From the NCBI GenBank assembly GCA_029263075.1, contig JAJCYE010000066.1:1-33099 (forward strand): a DNA stretch of 33,099 bases, read 5' to 3'. Both the position numbers and the translations under genes were made by a program. Positions 1 to 7,529 of this stretch are shown piece by piece. Positions within the stretch are counted from its first letter, which is position 1. Each line of letters opens with the position of its first letter. Under the pieces are notes generated by a model. That model did no database searches, had not been told where the DNA came from, and worked only from the letters and a program-made list of their open reading frames with translations. The stretch comes from Actinomycetes bacterium (GTDB lineage: Bacteria; Actinomycetota; CADDZG01; JAHWKV01).

Positions 1-275
1 TCGGAATCTTTGGCCGTGACCATCAGGATGGGAACCACGGATTCGCGCCGCATGGCCCGGCAGACGTCCAGGCCGGGCATCAACGGCAGCATAAGGTCCA
101 AGAGGACGAGGATCGGGGGGTTGGCCCGGAAACGCCTCAAGGCCTGCTGACCATCGGCGGCGGTGTCTACCTGGAAGCCCTCACGCTCAAGCGCATACTG
201 CATAGCTTCAGAGATCGTCGAGTCATCCTCGACGATCAGGATCGTGTTCCCCGCAACCACGCCTGTCCCAGCCAT
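1..275 (-). CDS. OmpR-family response regulator, receiver domain (cut by window edge)
   Basis: Only the N-terminal 91 codons are inside the window; the gene runs off the left edge. Translation gives a receiver domain: the hydrophobic strand ILIVEDD with the acidic pair near residues 17-18, the phospho-acceptor Asp in LVLLDLMLP near residue 61, and the strand ending in MVTAKD with the conserved Thr. The pattern is that of OmpR/PhoB-type regulators, but the DNA-binding half is not visible, so target and partner kinase are unknown. The ATG at 275 follows a TACGGT -10-like hexamer by 7 nt with no Shine-Dalgarno, which fits leaderless initiation. It is a different gene from the PhoP/RegX3-like regulator at 14.5-15.2 kb. 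Confidence 0.88.
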   Translation of the reverse strand, partial: MAGTGVVAGNTILIVEDDSTISEAMQYALEREGFQVDTAADGQQALRRFRANPPILVLLDLMLPLMPGLDVCRAMRRESVVPILMVTAKDS

Positions 276-282
276 CGGTACC

Positions 283-288
283 ACCGTA
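283..288 (-). promoter_or_regulatory. -10 hexamer TACGGT, leaderless-type promoter of the 1-275 regulator
   Basis: On the minus strand TACGGT lies 7 nt before the ATG at 275. No purine-rich ribosome binding site separates them, so transcription would start at or next to the start codon. No clear -35 element is seen. Confidence 0.45.
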
Positions 289-509
289 GGGCCCACAGAT
301 GAACCGAAGATTACGCAAGCAAGAACAGAGCTTTAACAGGCTGCGAAGGGCATGCGGGCCTAGCCTGGGGATGGAAGCTACTCTCTCGTCGTAATGGACC
401 ACGGAGACGATCTCGCTCAAGCCGCTCCTGAGATCCACCGCGTCTCCAAACCCTGCGGCCTACTCCTGCCCATCGCCCAGACCTTAACTGTCACTGAGGA
501 AACCGGTCG

Positions 510-1133
510 ATGAAGCCCAAGACCGCTGAGCTGTGGGCCAAACAGAATCAGGCCGTTGGCGATCGACGTGAACTCTTTGGCGCCGTCGCGGGGGCAGTAA
601 AAGTCGAGACGGTGCTGTACCCGGGCTCCTATGTAGACATCTCACCATCGTTCGTCTTCGATTCGGTTACCTACGTTGACTCCGACAAACGCACGCCGGG
701 TTTCTTCGACGACATCGACGGACTCACGCAGATCGTGGCCCAACACCGCGGCCCAACACCGCCCGATATCAATTTCATTCACGCCGATTACACCGCCCCT
801 CTCGACCTCCCCGACAACAACGTCGATCTCCTCATCTCCTTGTATGGCGGCTTCATCAGCGAACACTGCACCCGATACCTCAAGATCGGCGGCTCTTTGC
901 TGGTCAACTCCAGCCATGGAGACGCGGCCCTCGCCTCCATCAGCCCCCGCTACCAACTCGCCGCCGTCGTCATTTCCCGCTCAGGCAGGTACCGCATCAC
1001 AACGGCCGACCTGGAGTCCTATCTGATCCCCAAGAAACCGCAGACGATCACAGCCGTTTCGCTCCATCGGACCGGCCGCGGCATCGCCTACACCAGAACC
1101 CCCTTCGCCTACCTCTTCACCCGAGTCGGCTAG
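510..1133 (+). CDS. SAM-methyltransferase-like protein, degenerate motif I
   Basis: 207 residues, cytosolic, no membrane segment. The layout resembles a class I Rossmann methyltransferase: a first strand VLYPGSYVD near residues 36-43 where motif I would be, an acidic strand end VTYVDSDKR near 54-61, a DVDLLISLYGG-type motif IV near 103-112, and LKIGGSLLVNSS near 124-133 as the post-motif strand. The usual glycine-rich GxGxG of motif I is replaced by YPGSYVD, so SAM binding is not assured. The ATG at 510 has GAGGAAA about 8 nt upstream. It stands alone between a divergent regulator and a convergent block. I can name no substrate. It could equally be a non-catalytic Rossmann protein. Confidence 0.75.
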   Translation: MKPKTAELWAKQNQAVGDRRELFGAVAGAVKVETVLYPGSYVDISPSFVFDSVTYVDSDKRTPGFFDDIDGLTQIVAQHRGPTPPDINFIHADYTAPLDLPDNNVDLLISLYGGFISEHCTRYLKIGGSLLVNSSHGDAALASISPRYQLAAVVISRSGRYRITTADLESYLIPKKPQTITAVSLHRTGRGIAYTRTPFAYLFTRVG

Positions 1134-1185
1134 GCCGGCGCATAGGGCGAAACCGAACGGCTGGCTTCGCCATCGGGGCTCCGCT

Positions 1186-1205
1186 GGTTCCGGGCGACCG
1201 GAATC
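1186..1205. other. Intergenic stem-loop with GCGA tetraloop
   Basis: GGTTCCGG (1186-1193) pairs with CCGGAATC (1198-1205) across a GCGA loop: eight pairs including one G-T. No T-run follows, so it is not an obvious terminator. It lies in the 172-bp gap 1134-1305, where I see nothing else. It may be an RNA 3'-end stabiliser or chance in GC-rich DNA. Confidence 0.3.
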
Positions 1206-1305
1206 GCGACCACGAGCCCGGTCGAAACGGGTTGTTCCACTGACGGTCACCGGCGGTTCGCGGGGCGGTAATCCCCCATTGAGGCGGCGGGTTCACACTT
1301 CAGGC

Positions 1306-1491
1306 ATGGCTTTCGAGACCGGATCTTTGGTCACCGGCAGGACCCACAAACCCGCCCCCGGTGACCCCGGCCCCTCGGGAGCCGCAAGCTTGTGCACCGA
1401 CGACCCCCAAACCATTCAGGACGCCGGCGAGGTAATCCGGGCCCACTTCAAGGCGACGGCCGAACTGATCCAGGACGTCTACCTCCGCTAG
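1306..1491 (+). CDS. Possible small protein, 61 aa
   Basis: An open frame of 61 codons from the ATG at 1306, ending 5 bp before the stop codon of the convergent thioredoxin gene. The last 30 residues (from TDDPQTIQDAGEV to VYLR) use codons with G or C in the third position almost throughout and would form an amphipathic helix, which favours real coding. Against this, no good ribosome binding site is seen and the first half is Pro/Gly-rich and of low information. The frame is also open to a TTG at 1279. No family recognised. Confidence 0.45.
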   Translation: MAFETGSLVTGRTHKPAPGDPGPSGAASLCTDDPQTIQDAGEVIRAHFKATAELIQDVYLR

Positions 1492-1496
1492 CCGCC

Positions 1497-2111
1497 CTAG
1501 TTTCCATCCTCTTCGGACAGGATCGTCTTGATCTGGCTCTCCAGCAGCACCGGGTCGATGGCCCCTAGGGTTTTGGTCGTCCCCTGCTGACCCACCTCCC
1601 GGCCCGAACCGATGCCTACAAAAACCCCGTCCTTGTCCACGAAGAACGTCTCGGGCAGGCCCCTGACCCCAAACTTCTTGTACAGGGTCAGGTTGGGGTC
1701 CCGGACCACCGGATAGGTGACGTTGAACTTGTCGACAAAAGCCTGGGCGTCCTTTTCCGAATCCTGGACATTCACGCCCAGGATCACCACATCCTGTTCG
1801 GCGTACTTGTCGTAGGCCGCCTGCAGGTCCGGGGCCTCCTCCACGCAGGGCACACACCACGAGGCCCAGAAATTCACCACCACCGCCTTGCCCTCCAGGT
1901 CGGCAGAGGTCAGACGGCCGCCGGACCCGAGTTGCTCCAGCGAAAACTCGGGCATCTTCTCCCCTACCAGGGTTTCGGGCGGCGCGGTCCGGAACAGGGT
2001 GAAGGCTATAAAAGCGGTAAACAGGCCCGGCACCAGGGCGAAAGCCAGGAAACGAAAGACCTTCAGTTTGCGCGGGGCAGCGGCTTGCTCGGGGACTGCT
2101 TCAGCTTCCAT
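1497..2111 (-). CDS. Membrane-anchored thioredoxin-like protein (TlpA/ResA/CcmG type)
   Basis: About 204 residues. A single N-terminal membrane segment (about residues 21-40) would anchor the protein with its thioredoxin domain outside the cytoplasm. The domain carries FWASWCVPC with the redox pair C-V-P-C near residues 86-89, followed by a GVRGLPETFFVD segment holding the cis-proline. This is the AhpC/TSA-like TlpA-ResA-CcmG group, which reduces disulfides in exported proteins or apocytochrome c. No cytochrome biogenesis gene is in the window, so the partner is unknown. I chose the ATG at 2111, preceded by GGAAG; a TTG at 2120 would add three residues. The start lies within the end of the helicase gene (11-nt overlap), implying coupled translation as the last gene of the gpsA unit. 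Confidence 0.9.
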   Translation of the reverse strand: MEAEAVPEQAAAPRKLKVFRFLAFALVPGLFTAFIAFTLFRTAPPETLVGEKMPEFSLEQLGSGGRLTSADLEGKAVVVNFWASWCVPCVEEAPDLQAAYDKYAEQDVVILGVNVQDSEKDAQAFVDKFNVTYPVVRDPNLTLYKKFGVRGLPETFFVDKDGVFVGIGSGREVGQQGTTKTLGAIDPVLLESQIKTILSEEDGN

Positions 2112-4407
2112 CGCTTCCAAGAATAGTTGCCAGCAGGCGAATTGCCCCCGCTTTGTCCAGCGGTTCGTTGCCGTTGCCGCATTTAGGCGACTGGATGCAC
2201 GACGGGCACCCCCGCTCGCACGGGCACCGGGAAACCGCTTCCAGGGTGGCCGACTGGTGTTCGGCGGCCTCGGCGTACCCCCGGGCGGCGATCCCCGCGC
2301 CGCCGGGGTAACCGTCGTAGATGAACACCGTGGGCAGGTTGGTGTCGGCCGAAAACGCCGTGCTCACCCCTCCGATGTCCCACCGGTCGGCCATTGCAAA
2401 CAAGGGCAACATGCCGATGGCGGCGTGCTCCGCGGCGTGCAAGCTGCCGGGGAGGTCGGCGGCGGACAGGCGCGCTTTGCGGACCACCAGGTCGTCGACC
2501 GTGTACCAGACCGCCACCGTCGTCAGCTTGGTCTCCGGCAGATCCAAATCCACCACCGCCGTGGTCTCCCCCGATGCGATGTCACGCCGGGCGAACGCCA
2601 CCACCCGGTTAGTGACCTCAACCCGGCCCAGGAAGAACTCGGCCCTGCCCACCCGCTTACGCTCGAGGGTCTCAAGAACCCTTATGTCCGAGGTCTCTCG
2701 CGACTGGGTGAAGAACTGCCCCCTCACCGGTTTCACCAGCGCAACATGGTTGGCCAGGTCCAACTGCTCGACCTCCCAGTTCTCGCCCTGGTGCAGGTAC
2801 ACCGCCCCGGGGTGAATTTGGGAGAACGCCTTTCCGCCGTCGACGGTCCCCAAGAGTGCCCCGGTCTCCATCTCCACTATCGAGTAGGTGGCCCCCATCG
2901 ACCGCAGGTCCAGATCGCCGGGTTCGGTGTCACCCCGGTAGTGATAGCGCACGACACCTTTGGTCTTGCGCAGCGCCAGCAGGCCGGCGCCCGCCATCTG
3001 CTGCGCCTGGGCCAGGGCCTGCTCACCGAAGAACGCTGATACGTCCTCGGGGGCAATCGGCTTCTCCCATGCGGCACACGCCAGATGCGACCGCAGGATG
3101 TTCGGATTCTGCGTGTCCACCAGGGCCATCTCGAAGGGTTTGTTCAGCAAGAACTCGGGGTGGGTGACGTAGTACTGATCCAGCGGGTCGTCCCGCCCGA
3201 CCAGTACCGCCACCGAGGCGTCGTTTGACCGACCGGCCCGCCCCGCCTGTTGCCACACCTGGGCAACGGTTCCTGGGAAGCCGTTCATCACAACCGCATC
3301 CAAGCCCCCGATGTCGATGCCCAACTCGAGCGCCGAAGTGGCCGCTACCCCCACCAGTTCCCCTGAAAATAGGCGCTGCTCGATGCCCCGGCGCTCCGAC
3401 GCCAGGTAGCCCGCCCGGTACGCCGTGATCCGATTTTCGGTTTCGGCAGAGGCGACCATGGTCTTGGAGTACTTCGCAACCAATTCGGCAGCCCGGCGGG
3501 ACTTGGCAAAGGTGATCGTCTTGATCTCCCGGTTGGCGAACGTCGCCATCAGCCGGGCACTCTCCCAGTTCGCCGACGCCCGGGTGGCCGTGGCTTCATC
3601 GGTAAAGGGCGGGTTCCAGAAAGCGAACACCCTCTCCCCCCTCGGGGCTCCGTCGTCGGTCACCTGGGTGAACGGCAGCCCAACCAAACGCTCCGCCAGC
3701 CCCGCCGGGTTGGGGATGGTGGCCGAGGTAAGGATGAATACCGGATCCGCGCCGTAGTGCCTCGCAATGCGGCGGAGCCTCCGCAGGATGCAACCCACGT
3801 GCGACCCGAAAACCCCCTTGAACACGTGGCCTTCGTCGATCACCACGAACTTGAGATTGGCGAAGAAGGTGGCCCACCGGGTGTGCGACCGCAGGATCCC
3901 GTAATGCAACATGTCCGGATTTGTAAGCACGATGTTGGCGTACTTGCGGACCGACGCCCGTTCGTCGCCCGGCGTGTCGCCGTCGTAGGTCGCAGGAAGC
4001 ACCTCGGTGAGGCCAAATCCCCGCAACGCCCTCAACTGGTCCTGTGCCAGTGCCTTGGTCGGGTACAGGTAGAGGGCACGGGAGCGCCGGTCGGCCAAGA
4101 TCTGCTCGATCGCCGGAAGGTTGAAGCACATGCTCTTGCCGCTGGCGGTCCCGGTCGACACTGCCACACTCTCGCCCCGGCGCACCGCCGCCAGGGCTTC
4201 AGCCTGATGGGTCCATAGACCATCGATGCCCCTTGCCTCCAGGCGCCCGCTCAGCGCCTTGGGCAGCGGCGGATCGGGCCGGACCGTCACGCCGGATTTG
4301 GCCGGCATTGCGACTACCGCCTTCAGGCCCTCGCTCTCCAGCGTCGCCGACAGCGACTTGAGCAGGATCTGAAAGTCGGCGCTAGAGGTTCCCAAGCCGA
4401 ATCTCAA
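2101..4407 (-). CDS. DEAD/DEAH-box helicase with C-terminal DUF1998 cysteine cluster (MrfA/YprA-like)
   Basis: 768 residues. Helicase domain 1 carries the Q-like region THQAEAL (about 66-72), Walker A TGTASGKS (about 85-92), YPTKALAQDQ (Ia) and the DEGH box (about 191-194); SATIPNP is motif III. Domain 2 has TSALELGIDIGG and QQAGRAGRS (motifs V and VI). The C-terminal domain ends with a cysteine cluster CPCERGCPSC...KCGNGN from about residue 728, the metal site typical of DUF1998. This architecture matches Bacillus subtilis MrfA, a helicase of mitomycin C repair, and its actinobacterial relatives. No MrfB-type exonuclease is next to it. The start is a TTG at 4407 inside the end of the nitroreductase gene (26-nt overlap); a TTG four codons later is also possible. 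Confidence 0.9.
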   Translation of the reverse strand: MRFGLGTSSADFQILLKSLSATLESEGLKAVVAMPAKSGVTVRPDPPLPKALSGRLEARGIDGLWTHQAEALAAVRRGESVAVSTGTASGKSMCFNLPAIEQILADRRSRALYLYPTKALAQDQLRALRGFGLTEVLPATYDGDTPGDERASVRKYANIVLTNPDMLHYGILRSHTRWATFFANLKFVVIDEGHVFKGVFGSHVGCILRRLRRIARHYGADPVFILTSATIPNPAGLAERLVGLPFTQVTDDGAPRGERVFAFWNPPFTDEATATRASANWESARLMATFANREIKTITFAKSRRAAELVAKYSKTMVASAETENRITAYRAGYLASERRGIEQRLFSGELVGVAATSALELGIDIGGLDAVVMNGFPGTVAQVWQQAGRAGRSNDASVAVLVGRDDPLDQYYVTHPEFLLNKPFEMALVDTQNPNILRSHLACAAWEKPIAPEDVSAFFGEQALAQAQQMAGAGLLALRKTKGVVRYHYRGDTEPGDLDLRSMGATYSIVEMETGALLGTVDGGKAFSQIHPGAVYLHQGENWEVEQLDLANHVALVKPVRGQFFTQSRETSDIRVLETLERKRVGRAEFFLGRVEVTNRVVAFARRDIASGETTAVVDLDLPETKLTTVAVWYTVDDLVVRKARLSAADLPGSLHAAEHAAIGMLPLFAMADRWDIGGVSTAFSADTNLPTVFIYDGYPGGAGIAARGYAEAAEHQSATLEAVSRCPCERGCPSCIQSPKCGNGNEPLDKAGAIRLLATILGSDGS

Positions 4408-4807
4408 CCACCGCCGGGTCGTGCCACAGCGCCCGGTTTACCAGGGCCAACATCGGGCTCATCCGCCGGAGCACCTGGGCCGGGTCCTCCTCGGGGAGCA
4501 GGCGGACCGTACCCGGACGGCTGCCCGACCCCGCCTTCACCATTACGGTCCCCGCGTTGCGGGCGTTGCGGTACCAATCGGAATGCCTCCCGTGCTCGGA
4601 GACCACCCAAAGCGTGTCGGGGTCGATGCGGACGTAGCCCATCGGCGTCACCCTCGGCAGGCCGGTCCTGCGCCCTACGGTGGACAAAGAAAGGACGGAC
4701 TCCGGACCAACTCCCGGCACCGACCGGCCGGATCGGATCAGGGCCAGGACAATCGGATTGACTGTGACCCGGCCGATCTTCTGCACCGCCCGGGTCACCG
4801 CCTTCAT
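4382..4807 (-). CDS. Nitroreductase family deazaflavin (F420)-dependent oxidoreductase-like protein
   Basis: 141 residues, cytosolic or membrane-associated. The core LSLSTVGRRTGLPRVTPMGYV near residues 40-60 and SDWYRNARNAGTVMVKAG near 76-93 are the hallmarks of the DDN/Rv3547-like split beta-barrel family, whose members use deazaflavin F420 to reduce nitro compounds, quinones or unknown substrates. The N-terminal helix (VNPIVLALIRSG) fits the lipid-facing helix of the family. The gene starts with an ATGA overlap with trpF and its end overlaps the helicase start, so it is an internal gene of the unit. Substrate unknown. The gene suggests that the host makes F420; no F420 biosynthesis gene is visible here. 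Confidence 0.83.
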   Translation of the reverse strand: MKAVTRAVQKIGRVTVNPIVLALIRSGRSVPGVGPESVLSLSTVGRRTGLPRVTPMGYVRIDPDTLWVVSEHGRHSDWYRNARNAGTVMVKAGSGSRPGTVRLLPEEDPAQVLRRMSPMLALVNRALWHDPAVVEIRLGNL

Positions 4808-5454
4808 GGCCGTGGCGACTCCGCCTCCCGCACCGCCCGGACGAACGAACGAATTTTGGCCCCGTCCTTTTTGCCGGGCCGGGACTCCACTCCCCCCGAA
4901 ACATCAACCCCCCAGGGTCGCAGGGCCGTTACCAACTCCCCGACGTTCTCCGGTTTCAGCCCCCCGGCCACCACAAAGCGGGCCGACGAGATCCCCTCCA
5001 TCCAGCTCAGCGGTATCGGGGCCACCTCCCCGAACGGGTTTGCCGGGTCTCTGGGGTCCAGGAATATCGCATCCGCTTCGAAGGCCACGGCATCGGCAAC
5101 ATCCTGCGCCGACAGCGGCCGGATGACCTTAAAAACCGTGAGCCCGGGCATCAACTCCTTGAGCGAGCCTACGAACTGCGGGGATTCTGAACCCTGGAGT
5201 TGGACACCGTCCAGCCCGACCCTGTCCACCACCTGCCCGATACGCTCCAGCGAAGCGTCGACAAAAACGCCGATCCGATTCACGGCCGGGTGCAGGTGCT
5301 TGGTAATGGCCGCCGCCTCGTTCGCCGATACCCGCCGCAGGCTGCGAGCGAAGATGAATCCCACCGCGTTGGCGCCGGAACTCACCGCAGCGCGGGCGTC
5401 GCCCAATCGGGTGATGCCGCAAATCTTGATGAAGGTCCTACTGGCGGGGGTCAC
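4804..5454 (-). CDS. trpF: Phosphoribosylanthranilate isomerase
   Basis: 216 residues, cytosolic TIM barrel. It converts N-(5-phosphoribosyl)anthranilate to 1-(o-carboxyphenylamino)-1-deoxyribulose 5-phosphate, the third step of tryptophan synthesis. Visible features are KICGITR with the catalytic Cys12, AIFLDP with the catalytic Asp133, the phosphate-binding VVAGGLKPENV and GVDVSGGVESRPGKKD. The usual LHG motif reads LQG (Gln87), a change in a normally conserved position. No other trp gene is in the window, so trpF is an orphan in this unit. It starts with GTG at 5454, sharing one base with the gpsA stop (TAGTG), and ends in an ATGA overlap with the nitroreductase. Confidence 0.93.
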   Translation of the reverse strand: MTPASRTFIKICGITRLGDARAAVSSGANAVGFIFARSLRRVSANEAAAITKHLHPAVNRIGVFVDASLERIGQVVDRVGLDGVQLQGSESPQFVGSLKELMPGLTVFKVIRPLSAQDVADAVAFEADAIFLDPRDPANPFGEVAPIPLSWMEGISSARFVVAGGLKPENVGELVTALRPWGVDVSGGVESRPGKKDGAKIRSFVRAVREAESPRP

Positions 5455-6461
5455 TACGCCGGGTCGGGTTCCATAGGGCTGAGCACAAGATCAAGTATCG
5501 CCTTTTCCGGGTCCACACCCCCGAAGAGCACCGAGTGGGTCATCTCCACCACCGGCAACCGCATCCCGTGCCTTTTCGCAAGAAGCACCGCCTCTCGCGT
5601 ATTGTCGAATCCCTCCACCGTGGTCCCCATATGTTCAAACGCCTTGATGGGGTCCAAACCGGCGCCCACCAGCCTACCGAACCGCCCGTTGCGGCCCCCG
5701 GCCACCGTCAGGTACAGATCCCCGGCTCCCGACAGCCCGAGCACGGTTTCCTGGCGCCCGCCGAGCGCCACAGCCAAGCGGCCCATCTCCAGCAGGCCCC
5801 GCGAAAACAGTGCCCCTTTGGTATTGGTCATGGGGCGGCCTTTGACCTCTTCAAGGCCGTCACACATCCCAATGGCGATGGCCAGGACGTTTTTGACCGC
5901 GGCCCCCACCTCAACCCCCGCCACGTCGTCGGTGACAAATCCCCTCAGCGTCTCGGAGGAGATTGCTCCGGCGACGGTTTCGGCGGCAGCCGCGTCCCGG
6001 CTGGCGCAGACCAGGGCGGTCGGCGTGCCGGCGGCGATCTCCGACGCCAGGGAGGGCCCCACCATCATCACAATGGGGTGTCCGGGCGACACTTCCTCAA
6101 TGAACTCCGACATCGGCCGCCCACTGCCGGCCACCCACCCTTTTGTGGCAACCGCCCAGATGGCGTTCTTGCTCAGGTGCTCCAGCGCCACGGTCACGCT
6201 GCTGAGCACCCCTACTGAGGGGACCGCCAGGACGGCAATATCGGCCCGGCGGAATCCCCGGTTCCAGTGCCGGTAGTCGTGTATATCGACCCCGTCGGGG
6301 ATCCAGTGGTTCAACGTTGGGTGTTTACGGTCCTTGCGGATCGCCTCCAGGATGTGTTCGTCGAACTTGGTGGCACAGATGGCCACCGAGTTGCCCGAGC
6401 GGTGGAAGTGGATTCCCAGAGCTCCCGCCATGGCGCCGGCTCCGATGATGGCTACCTTCAT
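5454..6461 (-). CDS. gpsA: NAD(P)-dependent glycerol-3-phosphate dehydrogenase
   Basis: 335 residues, the usual family length. GpsA reduces dihydroxyacetone phosphate to sn-glycerol 3-phosphate for phospholipid synthesis. Seen in order: N-terminal nucleotide-binding loop GAGAMAGALG (7-16), ATKGW near 124-128, GPSLASEIAAGTPTA near 154-168, the catalytic Lys in VGAAVKNVLAIAIGMCDGL, and GLSGAGDLYLT followed by GRNGRFG. The loop differs from the common GAGSWGTALA, as do a few neighbouring positions, so a divergent subfamily is likely, but all catalytic regions are present. The ATG at 6461 is preceded by GGGTGG. It is the first gene of the overlapping unit that continues with trpF; the NlpC/P60 gene upstream ends 25 bp away. 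Confidence 0.88.
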   Translation of the reverse strand: MKVAIIGAGAMAGALGIHFHRSGNSVAICATKFDEHILEAIRKDRKHPTLNHWIPDGVDIHDYRHWNRGFRRADIAVLAVPSVGVLSSVTVALEHLSKNAIWAVATKGWVAGSGRPMSEFIEEVSPGHPIVMMVGPSLASEIAAGTPTALVCASRDAAAAETVAGAISSETLRGFVTDDVAGVEVGAAVKNVLAIAIGMCDGLEEVKGRPMTNTKGALFSRGLLEMGRLAVALGGRQETVLGLSGAGDLYLTVAGGRNGRFGRLVGAGLDPIKAFEHMGTTVEGFDNTREAVLLAKRHGMRLPVVEMTHSVLFGGVDPEKAILDLVLSPMEPDPA

Positions 6462-6486
6462 TGAGCCACCCGGCGGGGTCCGGCGG

Positions 6487-7494
6487 TCAAACGCCCGGCC
6501 TGCCGGCCCCTACGTAACCGCTGCGCAGGATCGACCTGACCGCGACCGGTCTGCCGTAGGTCGATGCGTCGATCATGTTCCCGCCGCCGACGTACATCCC
6601 TACATGGTGGATAGGGCTACCGAAGAACACCAGATCTCCCGGCTGGAGGTCGGAGCGAGCGACCCGTTTGGTTACGGCGTACTGTGCCCGCGACGAGTGG
6701 GGCAACGACACGCCCGCCGCCCGCCAGGCGTAACTAGTGAAGCCCGAGCAGTCGAACGCCCCGGGACCGCTGGCGCCCCAGGAGTAGGGGGTCCCTATCT
6801 TCGAGTATCCGGCGGCCAGCGCAGCCCGGGCGTTGCCGGCGCCGGGAAGGGGCGGCGTTGCGATTTTGGGATCCTGCCGGATGAGCGGAGCCGGCGGGGT
6901 GGAAGAGCGGCGAGCGGCGGCGGCCCGAGCGCGCTCCTCCGCCGCGACGCGGGCCATCAGCGCCCCGTGCTGGTTCACCCGCTCCTGCAGCGCCGAACGC
7001 TTCTTAGCAATGGAGGTGCTCAGGCTCTTTGCCCGGTCCCTCTCTTGGCGCAGCTGTTCTTCTTTTTCCTGGGAACGGATATTGGCGATTTCGAGTTCGG
7101 TAACTATCCCGGACTCCCAGTCGCCCACCCGGCTACTTACCCCCATGCGGCGGGAGAAGTCGGTGAAGTTCTCCGATCCAAACAGCGCCAGGATCACGTT
7201 GGGCACGCCCATCCGGTAGGTGGCGGCGGCCCGTTGCGAGGCGGTCTTGCGCAGCTCGGCCAACTCCCGGTTGGCGTCGTCTTTGGCTATGCCCAACTCC
7301 CGCATCTGCTGTTCCGCGGCCGACAACTTGATGCGGGCGTCGTTGTAGTCCTCGTCCAGGGTGGAAATCTGAGTGGTGAGGCCGTCGACCTCTTTCTGGA
7401 GGTTGGCGCGCGAAGCAGCCGCATTCACCTTGGTAGCAGGAACCAGGGAGGCGAGTAACACCAAAGAAAGGATTGCGCCCTGTCTGCGCCTCAT
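6487..7494 (-). CDS. Secreted NlpC/P60 peptidoglycan endopeptidase with coiled-coil N-terminus (RipA-like)
   Basis: 335 residues from the ATG at 7494. An N-terminal signal sequence (about 2-26, ending near VNA-AA) is followed by a long coiled coil rich in Gln, Glu, Arg and Ala (about 30-195), a Pro-rich linker and a C-terminal NlpC/P60 domain (about 225-335). The catalytic Cys is in FDCSGF (about C249) and the His in HHVGMYVG (about H297). The third position, often His (MIHA), is Asp in MIDAS; an acidic residue is also found there in RipA. Such enzymes cut the D-Glu-mDAP bond of stem peptides during cell separation. A TTG three codons upstream is possible, but the ATG has a TACCAT -10 hexamer 8 nt before it. 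Confidence 0.92.
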   Translation of the reverse strand: MRRRQGAILSLVLLASLVPATKVNAAASRANLQKEVDGLTTQISTLDEDYNDARIKLSAAEQQMRELGIAKDDANRELAELRKTASQRAAATYRMGVPNVILALFGSENFTDFSRRMGVSSRVGDWESGIVTELEIANIRSQEKEEQLRQERDRAKSLSTSIAKKRSALQERVNQHGALMARVAAEERARAAAARRSSTPPAPLIRQDPKIATPPLPGAGNARAALAAGYSKIGTPYSWGASGPGAFDCSGFTSYAWRAAGVSLPHSSRAQYAVTKRVARSDLQPGDLVFFGSPIHHVGMYVGGGNMIDASTYGRPVAVRSILRSGYVGAGRPGV

Positions 7495-7502
7495 GGGTGC
7501 CA

Positions 7503-7508
7503 ATGGTA
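7503..7508 (-). promoter_or_regulatory. -10 hexamer TACCAT before the NlpC/P60 gene
   Basis: Minus-strand TACCAT lies 8 nt before the ATG at 7494, within the string GGATACCAT, which recurs before the LOG gene. No Shine-Dalgarno intervenes, so a leaderless mRNA is likely. Confidence 0.4.
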
Positions 7509-7529
7509 TCCGACTACCAAGTCCGGGTG

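Noticed and set aside
1888-3039. Long plus-strand open frame opposite the helicase and thioredoxin genes
   Set aside because: It lies across two confirmed genes in antisense and encodes an Arg/Pro/Gly-rich product with no recognisable domain.
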